A stretch of DNA of 64,000 nt, taken from positions 496,001 to 560,000 of the forward strand of contig NZ_SZQJ01000005.1 of the NCBI RefSeq assembly GCF_013369335.1. The letters are read 5' to 3'. The position numbers and the translations under genes are program-made. Positions 1 to 9,671 of this stretch are shown one piece after another; the first letter of the stretch is position 1, and the number at the start of each line of letters is the position of its first letter. This DNA comes from Vibrio sp. JPW-9-11-11. Its GTDB lineage: Bacteria; Pseudomonadota; Gammaproteobacteria; Enterobacterales; Vibrionaceae. The notes under the pieces are model-generated. The model was not told where the DNA came from. It searched no databases and saw only the letters and a program-made list of their open reading frames with translations.

Positions 1-1
1 G

Positions 2-553
<552 letters not shown>

Positions 554-581
554 TATTTTCCACTTTTAGCTCAAATCCTTA

Positions 582-614
582 CAGCCCTACGGTATTCCCG
601 TGGGGCTTTCTTTT
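582..614 (+). terminator. Intrinsic terminator after trxB
   Basis: Arms AGCCCTACGG and CCGTGGGGCT pair around a short loop (one G-T wobble) and are followed by TTTCTTTT. It lies about 30 bases after the trxB stop, in the right place to separate trxB from cydDC. Confidence 0.75.
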
Positions 615-638
615 GTATAATGCCCGACTCAAATTCGT

Positions 639-657
639 AATAATAATTCTCATTAAG
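639..657. promoter_or_regulatory. Possible Fur box before cydD
   Basis: The 19 bases match the classical Fur consensus (GATAATGATAATCATTATC) at 13 positions by hand alignment, including the AATAAT and TCATTA cores. The site lies between a TATAAT-like -10 at 616-621 and the cydD start at 666, where a bound repressor would block transcription. AT-rich sequence can match by chance, so this is a suggestion only. Confidence 0.4.
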
Positions 658-665
658 CCTTCACG

Positions 666-2453
666 ATGGACAAAAAGAAACAACGCAGCTTGAACGTATG
701 GCTCAAGCAGCAAAGTAAGCTCGCCAAGCGCTGGCTTATGGTCGCAGTGAGCCTCGGTGTACTCTCTAGCCTCTTTCTTCTGGCGCAAGCCGCTTTGCTC
801 GCCACTATCTTGCACCAGTTGATCATTGAACATGTCGACAAATCGCAACTGACCATGCACTTTATCGGCTTAGCCGTCGTGATCGCGCTGCGTGCTTTAT
901 GCTCTTGGGGACGTGAGATAGCCGGCTATCGCTGTGGTGAACAAATTCGAGTTTATGTTCGTCAGTTGATATTAGATAAGTTGCGAGAGCTAGGCCCCGC
1001 TTTTATCAAAGGCAAACCTGCCGGTGCTTGGGCAGCATTACTGCTTGAGCAAGTTGAAGACATGCAGGACTTTTTTGCCCGCTATCTGCCACAAATGTCG
1101 TTATCAGTGCTGATCCCTTTCGTGATCCTCATTGTCGTGTTCCCGATAAACTGGGCTGCAGGACTTATCTTCTTACTCACGGCGCCATTAGTCCCACTAT
1201 TTATGGCCTTAGTGGGTATGAAAGCCGCAGACGCGAATCGCAAAAACTTCAAAGCACTGCAACGATTATCTGGCCATTTTTATGACCGACTACAATCCAT
1301 GACCACCATTCGACTGTTCGACCGTACTCAGGCCGAAACCGAGGTGATGCGCGGGGCGTCAGAAGTGTTTCGTACCCGTACGATGGATGTGCTCAAAATA
1401 GCGTTCCTCTCTTCTGCCGTTCTTGAGTTCTTTACTTCAATATCCATTGCGCTTACCGCTGTCTATTTTGGCTTTGCCTTTATCGGCGAACTGAACTTTG
1501 GTGACTATGGTGTGGGCGTTACACTATTTTCTGGTTTGTTTATCTTGGTGTTGGCTCCTGAGTTTTATCAACCGCTTCGAGACCTTGGTACCTTTTACCA
1601 CGCCAAACAGCAAGCTGTCGGCGCGGCTGAGAGTATCGTTGATTTCCTTGAGACTGACGTCGCCACGGTTCGCAGCGGTCAAACGCCATTGCCTTGTGAG
1701 TCATCGGTGCGAATCGAAGCCCAAGATCTCGTCGTTTTATCACCTGAGGGCACATCCTTGGTGGGTCCGATTAGTTTTACTCTTCACCCCAGTGAAACAA
1801 CTGCTTTAGTTGGGCCTAGCGGCGCTGGGAAAACCAGCCTTATCAATGCATTACTGGGATTTCTTCCCTACCAAGGATCGCTCACGATCAATGGAGTTGA
1901 AAGGCGCGAACTCGACCTCAACCATTGGCGTAGCCATATCAGTTGGGTGGGACAAAACCCTCTACTGCTGCACGGCACTATCCGAGACAATGTCGCGCTT
2001 GGCAAACCAGGCGTAGAGGATGAGCGGATTCACCAAGTGCTGGAAGAATCATTTGCTGCTGAGTTTGTCAATCAGCACGGCCTAGACTACGCGATCAGCG
2101 ACCGCTCTGGAGGCCTTTCAGTTGGACAAGCACAGCGTCTCGCCCTCGCGCGAGCGATGATTCAAGAAGGTCAGTTCTGGCTTCTCGATGAGCCGACGGC
2201 CAGTTTAGATGCCCGTAGTGAACAACTGGTAATGCAAGGATTAAACAAACAGATAGCGAATAAAACCGCACTGATGGTAACCCATCAGCTTTCACCGCTT
2301 AAAACGGTCAATCAAATTCTTGTTATGCAAGCGGGACAGCTGGTCCAGCAAGGCTCATTTGAGTCACTGGCCCAACAGCAGGGACTGTTTCAACATATGC
2401 TGGCGTCAAACCAGGCCATCAACCAAGAGAACAAGGGGAATCTTGATGCGTGA
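666..2453 (+). CDS. cydD: Heterodimeric thiol/heme ABC exporter, subunit CydD
   Basis: CydD pairs with CydC to form an inner-membrane ABC exporter that moves glutathione and cysteine to the periplasm and is needed to assemble cytochrome bd. The 595-residue protein has an N-terminal six-helix transmembrane domain (roughly residues 20-330). The ATPase domain follows, with Walker A GPSGAGKTS near residue 382, the signature LSVGQ near 483 and Walker B WLLDEPTASLD. The LSVGQ form of the signature is usual for CydD. The start has only a weak ribosome site. The stop overlaps the cydC start by eight bases, so the two subunits are probably coupled in translation. A possible Fur box precedes it. Confidence 0.95.
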   Translation: MDKKKQRSLNVWLKQQSKLAKRWLMVAVSLGVLSSLFLLAQAALLATILHQLIIEHVDKSQLTMHFIGLAVVIALRALCSWGREIAGYRCGEQIRVYVRQLILDKLRELGPAFIKGKPAGAWAALLLEQVEDMQDFFARYLPQMSLSVLIPFVILIVVFPINWAAGLIFLLTAPLVPLFMALVGMKAADANRKNFKALQRLSGHFYDRLQSMTTIRLFDRTQAETEVMRGASEVFRTRTMDVLKIAFLSSAVLEFFTSISIALTAVYFGFAFIGELNFGDYGVGVTLFSGLFILVLAPEFYQPLRDLGTFYHAKQQAVGAAESIVDFLETDVATVRSGQTPLPCESSVRIEAQDLVVLSPEGTSLVGPISFTLHPSETTALVGPSGAGKTSLINALLGFLPYQGSLTINGVERRELDLNHWRSHISWVGQNPLLLHGTIRDNVALGKPGVEDERIHQVLEESFAAEFVNQHGLDYAISDRSGGLSVGQAQRLALARAMIQEGQFWLLDEPTASLDARSEQLVMQGLNKQIANKTALMVTHQLSPLKTVNQILVMQAGQLVQQGSFESLAQQQGLFQHMLASNQAINQENKGNLDA

Positions 2454-4167
2454 CCTACTTCCCTACTTAAAACTGTACAAAAAGCATTGGTTTGGCCTAT
2501 CGCTCGGTATGCTACTTGCGTTTCTCACTGTTGCGGCATCGATAGGCCTCCTCACCCTGTCTGGGTGGTTTTTATCCGCCGCCGCAGTGGCGGGTTTATC
2601 CATCGCTCGTGAAACTTTTAACTATATGTTGCCCGGTGCGTTTGTGCGAGGTTTTGCCATGAGCCGCACCGCGGGTCGTTGGGGTGAACGCGTCGTCAGC
2701 CACAACGCAACCTTTAAGCTTCTCACCGACTTGCGTACCTTCTTTTTTGCAAAGCTTGCCCCCTTGATCCCTGGACGAGTGTCTAACCTGCGCGATGCCG
2801 ACCTACTCAACCGTTTGGTGGCGGATATCGATGCGATGGACCATGTGTACTTACGCTTAGTGAGTCCAATGGTTGTCGGGACGCTCGGCATCATAGGGTT
2901 AACGGCATTAGTATGTTGGTTTGATGTTCAACTAGGTCTGATACTAGGCGCCGTGTTATTGGCCCTACTTATTACATGGCCGATGGTGTTTTACAAGCTG
3001 GGTAGAAACAACGGGCAAGATCTCACTCACAACAAGGCGCAGCTTCGCATTGCGACGTTGGATTGGTTGCAAGGTTACAGTGAACTGACTCTATTTGGCG
3101 CGGAGAAACGCTATCGTGACGTAATCTTGGATGCTCAACATCAACTGCTCAAAAACCAATTTTTTAATGCTCACTTCTCTGGCTTAGCGCAAGCGCTATT
3201 GCTGCTGGCGAATGGGTGGACCTTAGTCTTAATGTTATGGATTGCCGCAGACGGCGTTGGAGGTAACGCGCCCGATCCTATGATCGCACTGGTGGCATTT
3301 GCGACTATGGCGAGCGTAGAGTTACTCATGCCTATCGCAGGCGCATTCCAACATCTAGGTCAAACGCTGACCTCTGCGCGCCGACTCAACGAGATCATTC
3401 TTTCTGAGCCCGACGTGATTTTCCCGCAACACAAGCTGGTACACGATAACCACTACGCGATTGACTATCAGTCCGTCTCATTTCGCTATCCAGGAAGTGC
3501 GACTGCTGCTGTCAATAATGTCGATTTGCATATTCCCGCCCAGCACCGCATCGCCATCGTTGGTCAGACAGGCTCGGGTAAGTCCACCTTAATCCAGCTA
3601 CTCAACCGTTACTGGGATGTCGAACAAGGCCAAATTCAGATAGCGGGCAAGCCTTTGCAGCAATGGAGCGAATCGCAGCTTCGCCGCGCGATCAGTGTGG
3701 TCAGCCAACGTGTCGATATTCTTAATGGTACTCTGCGCGATAATTTACTTATGGCGCAACCACAAGCAACCGACCAGACACTGGTAGAGATGTTGGACAA
3801 AGTAGGCTTGGCTAAACTTGCTGAAGACAATGGGCTTGATGCTTGGCTTGGCGATGGGGGGCGACAACTCTCTGGTGGTGAGAAGCGACGCATCGGTATT
3901 GCCCGTGCTCTGCTGCATAACGCCCCAATTCTGCTGCTAGACGAACCAACCGAAGGGCTAGATAAACAGACGGAACAGCAAGTAATTGCGCTGTTTGACC
4001 AGCACTTTACTGGTAAAACGGTCATTTTTATTACTCACCGCCTAGTGAACCTCGATAAGATGGACACCATTTGTCTTATCGAGCAAGGTCAAGTGGTCGA
4101 ACACGGCAGTCATCAAACGCTGCTTGATAAGCAAGGGCGCTACTTCCAACTAACGCAGACCCTTTAA
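2446..4167 (+). CDS. cydC: Heterodimeric thiol/heme ABC exporter, subunit CydC
   Basis: CydC is the second half of the cysteine/glutathione exporter required for cytochrome bd assembly. I place the start at the ATG inside the end of cydD, giving MRDLLPYLK, because GGGGA lies just upstream and the longer in-frame extension has no family character. The 573-residue protein has an N-terminal transmembrane domain and an ATPase with Walker A GQTGSGKST near residue 373, the signature LSGGEKRR near 475 and Walker B ILLLDEPTEGLD. Both nucleotide-binding sites of the dimer therefore look intact. The gene ends at a strong hairpin facing the convergent GGDEF-EAL gene. Confidence 0.95.
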   Translation: MRDLLPYLKLYKKHWFGLSLGMLLAFLTVAASIGLLTLSGWFLSAAAVAGLSIARETFNYMLPGAFVRGFAMSRTAGRWGERVVSHNATFKLLTDLRTFFFAKLAPLIPGRVSNLRDADLLNRLVADIDAMDHVYLRLVSPMVVGTLGIIGLTALVCWFDVQLGLILGAVLLALLITWPMVFYKLGRNNGQDLTHNKAQLRIATLDWLQGYSELTLFGAEKRYRDVILDAQHQLLKNQFFNAHFSGLAQALLLLANGWTLVLMLWIAADGVGGNAPDPMIALVAFATMASVELLMPIAGAFQHLGQTLTSARRLNEIILSEPDVIFPQHKLVHDNHYAIDYQSVSFRYPGSATAAVNNVDLHIPAQHRIAIVGQTGSGKSTLIQLLNRYWDVEQGQIQIAGKPLQQWSESQLRRAISVVSQRVDILNGTLRDNLLMAQPQATDQTLVEMLDKVGLAKLAEDNGLDAWLGDGGRQLSGGEKRRIGIARALLHNAPILLLDEPTEGLDKQTEQQVIALFDQHFTGKTVIFITHRLVNLDKMDTICLIEQGQVVEHGSHQTLLDKQGRYFQLTQTL

Positions 4168-4173
4168 CCCAAA

Positions 4174-4204
4174 GACGTCGGCAACCCACCAAGTTGCCGA
4201 CGTC
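4174..4204. terminator. Hairpin between convergent cydC and GGDEF-EAL gene
   Basis: A perfect 12-base inverted repeat, GACGTCGGCAAC and GTTGCCGACGTC, has a 7-base loop. There is no clear T-run on either side, and its right arm includes the first base of the neighbouring stop codon. It may act as a termination or 3'-end stabilising hairpin for both converging transcripts. Confidence 0.6.
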
Positions 4205-6482
4205 ATGCTTGGGTTCTTTGTTCAACGAACTCATATAAGTCATCAAGACTCATAGGTTTTGCAAAATGGTAGCCTTGAAACATGTCACAACCTAATTGAC
4301 GCAACACCGCCACTTCTTCGGCCGACTCGACACCTTCAGCGACCGTTTTCATGTTGAGTCGCTTCGCTAGGCTGATCACACCAGCTAACATTGAGTACGA
4401 CTTATCACTGCTCAACATGTCCGAAACAAAACTTTTGTCGATCTTTACTTCACAAATCGGTAAGTGCTTAAGCAAGCTCAACGACGAATAGCCGGTACCA
4501 AAGTCATCCAAAGAGATACGAATAGCATGTTTTTTGAGGTCATCTAGCAGCATAACTAAGTTGTCGACATCTTCAGCAAACACACTCTCAGTCACTTCCA
4601 AAATCAGGTTGTGCGGGTCGAACTGGTGGCGACTGAGTTCAGATTTCACCGTTTCGACAAAGTCATAATCCTGTAGCTGTTTGACTGACACATTGATTGC
4701 GACGTCCAACTTCATTCCAGTGTGTGTTTTAAATTGAGCCATATCGGCTAACGTCTGAGTCAAAATAAAATCGCCTAAAACGGGCATGTAACCACAGTTT
4801 TCTGCAACGTGTATGAATTTGTCAGGAGGTACAAAGCCCAAGTCGGCATTGTGCCAGCGTACCAGCGCTTCTACTCCCTTTAGCTCACCTTGGGTATTGA
4901 TTTGTGGCTGGTAGGCCATAGAGAGCTCACCTCGCTGAATCGCCTGTTTGAGTTCAAGTTCTATCCGGTGCTGTTCGAGGTACTGCTCTAAGAAGCGGGC
5001 TTGATAAAACGTCAGTTTACTCCGTGTCTGCTTGGCATAGTGCATCGCTAAGCCCACATTTCGTTTCACAGACTCGATATCCCTATTGCACTCCTCACTG
5101 GTCGCAACACTGATGGTGCATTCAAGTGAAATCTCAGCGCCTCGATAAGAAAACGGCTCATTGAACGCTTCACTTGCATCTTGGCAGAGCTCTGTTAGCG
5201 CTTGTGGCTCTGTCAAATGTGTCACTATAGTGAACTCGTCGCCACCAGAGCGAAACAGTCGACAGCGCTTGCCCACACACTGGTGCAAACGTTCGGCAAT
5301 GCGTTTCAACACCACATCACCAGCGTGATTACCAAAGTTATCGTTGACCAACTTAAAGCTATCAACATTAAGAAGCACTAAACTGAAACTTCTGCTGCGA
5401 TCCAATTGACTGAGGTGGTGCTCGAAACAGAATCGGTTTTCTATCCCCGTCAGATAATCGTGATTAGCTTGATAACTCAGTTCTTGCTGCTTACGCCTTT
5501 CGTTGTTGGCGATGCTGCGAAACAGAAAGAACATCACGCTTATCGCAACAATGTATAAACCAATAATTACCGGCAGCTTAGCCAAGAAACTCTCCGTCAC
5601 TCGACTCTTTTTGATTTCACTGACCACCCAAAGCTTATCGTTATCAACGTAGGTCGCCGCCCCGATTGTTTTACGCTCGACGTTTTCTAGCTGGTTAACA
5701 ACGACCTGACTGTTCGATTTAATCTGCTCATAATCCAGGCCAGATTTTCGTTCAAGCCGCGCAACACTCAGGTCAACTTCAGACTGACGCAATTGATGGC
5801 GATAACTGTTCGCTTGGTAGATCTTATCTTTGGGGGCAATCTGATAGTATCTGTCTTCTTCACGATAAAGATAAATATCAAAATCACTGCCGACACCTTG
5901 ATCTCGGTATGCGTAGAAGTAATCAAAGCCTTTCTTCAATGAAACCAGAATCGATAAGACAAACTTAGCGTTGCCGTCTTGGCCATACATCTGTTTACGA
6001 AACGGGATAATGAGCTCACCGAGCGTACTCTTATAGTAAGTCCGTCCGATGACCGTTTTGTTCGTTTTGAGTGTTTGTTGAAAGCTTTCTCGAGTCTGAG
6101 GGCGATATAGAGGGTTATTGAGGCGGGCTTTGTTGCCCGAGGTGGAACTGATTATCGGCCGACCATCAAGATGATAAAGTTCTACCGCTAATATCGACTC
6201 GTTTAGGCTAACTGTTGAGTCGAGCAGTTGCTGGGTATGAGCGATGTCAGCTTCGACGTCGAAACGCAGCAAATCGGTTCCGACCAAATCAAGAATGGTA
6301 CGATATTGCGTTAAGGAAGCGTCAAAGGCGTTCGCGGTCAACTTAGTGAGGTTGACTTGTGAGCTCGTGACGTCTTTGTAGGTCGTTTGATAAGAGAGAT
6401 AGCCAGCGGCCGCTGACACTAGTGTCCACACAAGAGTGATAAAGTAAAACGCTAACCAAATATTTTTCTTAATGAAAGCCAT
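4203..6482 (-). CDS. Membrane GGDEF-EAL cyclic-di-GMP enzyme with periplasmic sensor
   Basis: This 759-residue protein is predicted to make and/or break cyclic-di-GMP. A transmembrane helix at residues 8-28 and a second near 303-322 enclose a periplasmic domain of about 270 residues, probably of the Cache type. The GGDEF domain has an intact RSGGDEF at about 412-417. The EAL domain follows with GVEALVRW near 536, LEVTESVF, DDFGTGYSSL and QGYHFAKP, so both active sites look complete. Which activity dominates cannot be read from sequence. It is monocistronic and converges on cydC. The upstream gap of about 180 bases up to the rluB terminator shows no clear operator. The ligand is unknown. Confidence 0.88.
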   Translation of the reverse strand: MAFIKKNIWLAFYFITLVWTLVSAAAGYLSYQTTYKDVTSSQVNLTKLTANAFDASLTQYRTILDLVGTDLLRFDVEADIAHTQQLLDSTVSLNESILAVELYHLDGRPIISSTSGNKARLNNPLYRPQTRESFQQTLKTNKTVIGRTYYKSTLGELIIPFRKQMYGQDGNAKFVLSILVSLKKGFDYFYAYRDQGVGSDFDIYLYREEDRYYQIAPKDKIYQANSYRHQLRQSEVDLSVARLERKSGLDYEQIKSNSQVVVNQLENVERKTIGAATYVDNDKLWVVSEIKKSRVTESFLAKLPVIIGLYIVAISVMFFLFRSIANNERRKQQELSYQANHDYLTGIENRFCFEHHLSQLDRSRSFSLVLLNVDSFKLVNDNFGNHAGDVVLKRIAERLHQCVGKRCRLFRSGGDEFTIVTHLTEPQALTELCQDASEAFNEPFSYRGAEISLECTISVATSEECNRDIESVKRNVGLAMHYAKQTRSKLTFYQARFLEQYLEQHRIELELKQAIQRGELSMAYQPQINTQGELKGVEALVRWHNADLGFVPPDKFIHVAENCGYMPVLGDFILTQTLADMAQFKTHTGMKLDVAINVSVKQLQDYDFVETVKSELSRHQFDPHNLILEVTESVFAEDVDNLVMLLDDLKKHAIRISLDDFGTGYSSLSLLKHLPICEVKIDKSFVSDMLSSDKSYSMLAGVISLAKRLNMKTVAEGVESAEEVAVLRQLGCDMFQGYHFAKPMSLDDLYEFVEQRTQA

Positions 6483-6663
6483 TTAAGCTTGTATCCCTAC
6501 CTGTCACTGATGAATAGTCAACGATGCAGTGACTCAGCATGTGCATCCTCTGCTCAACTGAGATTAATTTGTCGTCACTGACCAAAGTATCGACCATTTT
6601 TTACGCTTTGTGCCATAGCATATATCTTCTTGCGCAAAGATGAGTCTACTCGATCAAAAAGTA

Positions 6664-6697
6664 CAAAAAAAGCAGCGACTAAATCGCTGCTTTTTGA
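6664..6697. terminator. Terminator after rluB, possibly bidirectional
   Basis: The arms AGCAGCGA and TCGCTGCT form a hairpin flanked by a run of A on the left and T on the right. On the minus strand the left A-run reads as a T-tract just past the rluB stop, giving a classical intrinsic terminator. Confidence 0.85.
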
Positions 6698-6717
6698 AGT
6701 ATGTTCACGTTCAACAC

Positions 6718-7656
6718 TTATCGCTGATTGTTTCTCGAATTTTGCTGGCCTGCACTCTTTTTCGGCTTACGGCGCGAAGGGTTGTTGCTGCGGCCACCAC
6801 CGCTGCTCACTCGTTCTTCATGACGCTTCACCGCACGGCGGATCTTTTGGCTACGTGAACGCTCACGCTTGCGTGATGAGTTCGCTTTGTTCTCGTCTAG
6901 CAACGTCTGTTTTTCGGGACGCAACTCAACTAATTCTCGCAGATAGTTGACTTCTTTCAGGGTCAGTTCCATCCAGCCGCCTCGTGGCAGTTTCTTATCT
7001 AGATAGATGTCACCGTAGCGAACACGTTTCAATCGGCTTACCGTGGTATCTTGCGATTCCCACAGACGACGAACTTCACGGTTACGGCCTTCATTGATGG
7101 CCACATAGAAGGTATGGTTCATACCATCGCCACCCGCATAAACAACGTCTTCAAAACGGGCCATGCCGTCTTCGAGTTCAACACCGCGAACTAAGTTTTT
7201 GACCTTTTGTTCCGTCACTTCGCCAAATACGCGTACCAGATACTCACGCTCCACCTGACGACTTGGATGCATGAGTCGGTTCGCCAGCTCACCGTCGGTC
7301 GTAAACAGCAATAAGCCAGATGTGTTAGCATCCAGACGACCAACTGAAATCCAGCGAGAGCCTCGAATCTTAGGCAGACGGTCGAATACAGTTCGACGTC
7401 CTTCTGGGTCATGACGAGTACACAGTTCACCTTCCGGTTTGTAGTACGCCAGTACTCGACAGATCACCTCTTCCTGCGCTTTGGCAGAAACCACATGACC
7501 ATCGATACGTACCACTGCATTTTCGTCTTCTAGTCGTTCACCAAGTTTAGCCACGATACCGTTAACACTCACGCGACCAGCTTTAATCAAAGCCTCTAGT
7601 TCGCGTCGAGAGCCATGGCCAGCTCGAGCCAATACTTTTTGAAGTTTTTCGTTCAT
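6718..7656 (-). CDS. rluB: 23S rRNA pseudouridine synthase (position 2605)
   Basis: RluB converts a uridine of 23S rRNA in the peptidyl-transferase region to pseudouridine. The 312-residue protein begins with an S4 RNA-binding domain (about residues 3-50). The catalytic motif is [12 protein letters not shown] with the nucleophile Asp109, followed by REYLVRV and GRNREVRRL. The last 50 residues or so are a very basic, low-complexity Arg/Lys/Ser tail, as often seen in this subfamily. Its place beside yciO, rnm and the trp operon matches the enteric order and favours RluB over RluE or RluF. A terminator follows closely. Confidence 0.92.
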   Translation of the reverse strand: MNEKLQKVLARAGHGSRRELEALIKAGRVSVNGIVAKLGERLEDENAVVRIDGHVVSAKAQEEVICRVLAYYKPEGELCTRHDPEGRRTVFDRLPKIRGSRWISVGRLDANTSGLLLFTTDGELANRLMHPSRQVEREYLVRVFGEVTEQKVKNLVRGVELEDGMARFEDVVYAGGDGMNHTFYVAINEGRNREVRRLWESQDTTVSRLKRVRYGDIYLDKKLPRGGWMELTLKEVNYLRELVELRPEKQTLLDENKANSSRKRERSRSQKIRRAVKRHEERVSSGGGRSNNPSRRKPKKSAGQQNSRNNQR

Positions 7657-7762
7657 TTATCTACCTATGTGTCGTCTTCTCAGACGTCGAATAAACAAGT
7701 GCGACCCAAAATCGCGGCCGCACATTATCGCAAAAAGTGTGGAGAAAATCACGAACTTTCGC

Positions 7763-8383
7763 CTATTCGAATGGGGCGGGATCCCCTTGACCTACGCGAG
7801 CGATAACAGGCTCACCGTCACTGAAATCCACCACGGTGGTGGGTTGCTCTCCAAGAAAGCCACCATTGAGAATGCAGTCCACTGCATGCTCGAGTTTGTC
7901 ACGAATATCTTCTGGGTCAGATTCAGTAACTTGATTGCCTGGCAAAATCAGTGAGGTCGACATCAATGGTTCGCCCAGTGCCTCAAGAAGGTCAAGGGCA
8001 ATGCGATTGTCAGGGACACGAATACCGATGGTTTTGCGCTTACTGTTCATTAAACGGCGTGGCACCTCTTTGGTCCCTTTAAAAATAAAGGTATAAGGCC
8101 CAGGTGTATTGTTTTTTAGTAAACGAAACGCCACGTTGTCGACGCGCGCATAGAGAGAAAGCTCCGAGAGATCACGACATAACAGAGTAAAGTTGTGTTT
8201 ATCGTCAAGTCGACGAATCTGACAGATGCGGTCTAACGCTTGTTTGTTTTCAAGCTGACAACCAAGGGCGTAGCCTGAGTCGGTAGGATAAACGACAACC
8301 CCACCGTTACGAATGATTGCTACTGCCTGATTGATCAAGCGAGCCTGTGGGTTTTCTGGGTGAACGTAAAAAAACTGGCTCAT
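7763..8383 (-). CDS. yciO: Sua5/YciO/YrdC family protein YciO
   Basis: YciO belongs to the family of threonylcarbamoyl-AMP synthases that support the t6A tRNA modification. The role of YciO itself is less certain than that of TsaC or Sua5. I use the ATG that gives MSQFFYVHP, because it matches the family start and GAGGA lies at a good distance; an ATG two codons earlier is the alternative. The 206-residue protein carries the YrdC fold from VVYPTDSGYALGC through the TPGPYTFIFKGT and TIGIRVPDN segments to the STSLILPGNQ segment. It follows rnm by about 36 bases on the same strand and is likely co-transcribed with it. Confidence 0.9.
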   Translation of the reverse strand: MSQFFYVHPENPQARLINQAVAIIRNGGVVVYPTDSGYALGCQLENKQALDRICQIRRLDDKHNFTLLCRDLSELSLYARVDNVAFRLLKNNTPGPYTFIFKGTKEVPRRLMNSKRKTIGIRVPDNRIALDLLEALGEPLMSTSLILPGNQVTESDPEDIRDKLEHAVDCILNGGFLGEQPTTVVDFSDGEPVIARVGQGDPAPFE

Positions 8384-8419
8384 TGTCATTCCTCATTATC
8401 GAGTCTCACGACTCTATAG

Positions 8420-9286
8420 TTAATTGGTATTGATGGAATCCGATCTAAAAGGCTCAATACCCCAATCTTTCCATACAGGTTCGACACCGGCGGGTAGCCA
8501 TAAATTTCTTCCTAGCTCCATCCAAGGTGACGGATAATGAAAGTCACTGCCCTGAGAGGCTAATAGTTTGTATTGTATAGCATAATCTGCCAAGTTGCGC
8601 CTTTCTTGTTGCCCTTGCTGAGGCTGCGCAACTTCCATCGCGTCCCCTCCAGCGTCTGCAAATGCACTCAACAAGCGCTTAATCCATTTTGCCGTTAGGT
8701 CATAACGCCCGGGATGGGCCAACACCGCCTGTCCACCTGCCGCATGAATCGCGCTAATGGCATCGCCAATCGAACACCATGTAGGGGGGACGTAGCCCGG
8801 GTTATTGCGGGTAAGGTACTTTTTGAATACTTGCTGCATGGTTTTGGCATACCCATTATCGACCAACCATTTGGCAAAATGTGCCCGAGTAATAGGGGCG
8901 TCACCAGCCATTTGCTTTACCTCATCCAGCACCCCTTCACGAGTCGCTTTTTGTAGCCGATGGGCGATGAGCTCAGCGCGCGAGACGCGATGCTGTTTCT
9001 GCTGCTCAATCAATTGATTTAGCGCAGGCGCGTTGGGGTCGACATTCAATCCCACAATATGGATATCTTTATTCTGCCATACGGTCGAAATTTCAATGCC
9101 ATTGACCAAGATGATCGGCAGTTGATTGTCGCGAATATATTGATGCGCCCGGGGTAACCCATCGACAGTATCATGGTCGGTGATCGCCAACACCTCTAGC
9201 TTAAAGCTCAGCGCTCTATCAATCAGTGCTTCTGGGGAGAGTCGGCCATCAGAAGCTGTAGTGTGGCTGTGTAAATCAATTCGCAT
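8420..9286 (-). CDS. rnm: PHP-domain 5'-3' exoribonuclease (RNase AM, YciV/TrpH)
   Basis: This is a PHP-domain phosphoesterase; the E. coli relative is a 5'-3' exoribonuclease that trims the 5' ends of 5S and other rRNAs. The 288-residue protein shows the PHP metal motifs: [11 protein letters not shown] with His6 and His8, [10 protein letters not shown] near residue 36, AHPGRYD in the middle and GSDFHYP near the C-terminus. It is divergent from the trp operon, with only about 16 bases between its start codon and the trp -35. Transcription signals of the two units must therefore overlap, and TrpR binding might affect both. The old name trpH reflects this position, not a role in tryptophan synthesis. 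Confidence 0.9.
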   Translation of the reverse strand: MRIDLHSHTTASDGRLSPEALIDRALSFKLEVLAITDHDTVDGLPRAHQYIRDNQLPIILVNGIEISTVWQNKDIHIVGLNVDPNAPALNQLIEQQKQHRVSRAELIAHRLQKATREGVLDEVKQMAGDAPITRAHFAKWLVDNGYAKTMQQVFKKYLTRNNPGYVPPTWCSIGDAISAIHAAGGQAVLAHPGRYDLTAKWIKRLLSAFADAGGDAMEVAQPQQGQQERRNLADYAIQYKLLASQGSDFHYPSPWMELGRNLWLPAGVEPVWKDWGIEPFRSDSINTN

Positions 9287-9302
9287 AATTACTATTTTTT
9301 AG

Positions 9303-9331
9303 TTGACTTTTTACCCCTGCACTAGTTAACT
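9303..9331 (+). promoter_or_regulatory. trp operon promoter
   Basis: A -35 box TTGACT and a -10 box TTAACT are separated by exactly 17 bases. The -10 box is the same as that of the E. coli trp promoter and lies inside the operator palindrome, so repressor and polymerase would compete. Confidence 0.85.
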
Positions 9332-9336
9332 AGTAC
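9319..9336. promoter_or_regulatory. TrpR operator
   Basis: The core ACTAGTTAACTAGT is a perfect 14-base palindrome and matches the known TrpR operator core of enteric trp operons. It overlaps the -10 box, so tryptophan-loaded TrpR should block initiation. Confidence 0.9.
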
Positions 9337-9369
9337 ACAAATACGAAGTACTTGAATGTAAGGCTCACT

Positions 9370-9495
9370 ATGTTACAAGACATTAACCAAATGCATAAAG
9401 CAAAAGTTGTTGGACATGACTTAAATCATGCAACAACCGATCTTGCTTGGTGGCGCACTTGGACTAGTTCTTGGTGGGCAAACGTGTACTTTTAA
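9370..9495 (+). CDS. trpL: trp leader peptide with five Trp codons
   Basis: This 41-residue leader peptide is read by the first ribosome to sense charged tRNA-Trp. It has TAAGG six bases before its ATG. Trp codons stand at positions 27, 28, 31, 35 and 36, in the stretch WWRTWTSSWW, then ANVYF and the stop. A terminator hairpin begins 16 bases after the stop, which is the arrangement needed for attenuation. At 41 residues it is much longer than the 14-residue E. coli leader, and the Trp codons are clustered at its end. The assignment follows from sequence and position. Confidence 0.92.
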   Translation: MLQDINQMHKAKVVGHDLNHATTDLAWWRTWTSSWWANVYF

Positions 9496-9511
9496 TTACT
9501 AAATCATGTTT

Positions 9512-9540
9512 AAAAGCCCGCTGCTCAAGCGGGCTTTTTT
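9512..9540 (+). terminator. trp attenuator
   Basis: Arms AAAAGCCCGC and GCGGGCTTTT pair around a 7-base loop and run into T residues. The position between trpL and trpE makes this the attenuator. A competing antiterminator would have to use the segment carrying the Trp codons; I did not fold it. Confidence 0.9.
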
Positions 9541-9671
9541 GTTTTGCAAGCTTCCTCACACCCCGTTGACGAAACATTGATCAATTTTGACCAAAACCCG
9601 CTTGGGAGAATCAACGCTTTATGCGAGTATGGGTTAATCAGGAAGAACAACGATATTTACAAGGAGGTCTT

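Noticed and set aside
2622..4025. Long frames opposite cydC
   Set aside because: They lie wholly inside a clear ABC transporter gene on the other strand and show no protein motif or ribosome site.
9621..9671. ATG start for trpE 17 codons upstream
   Set aside because: The GTG at 9672 has an AAGGAGGT site and gives the normal family length; the extra residues have no family match.
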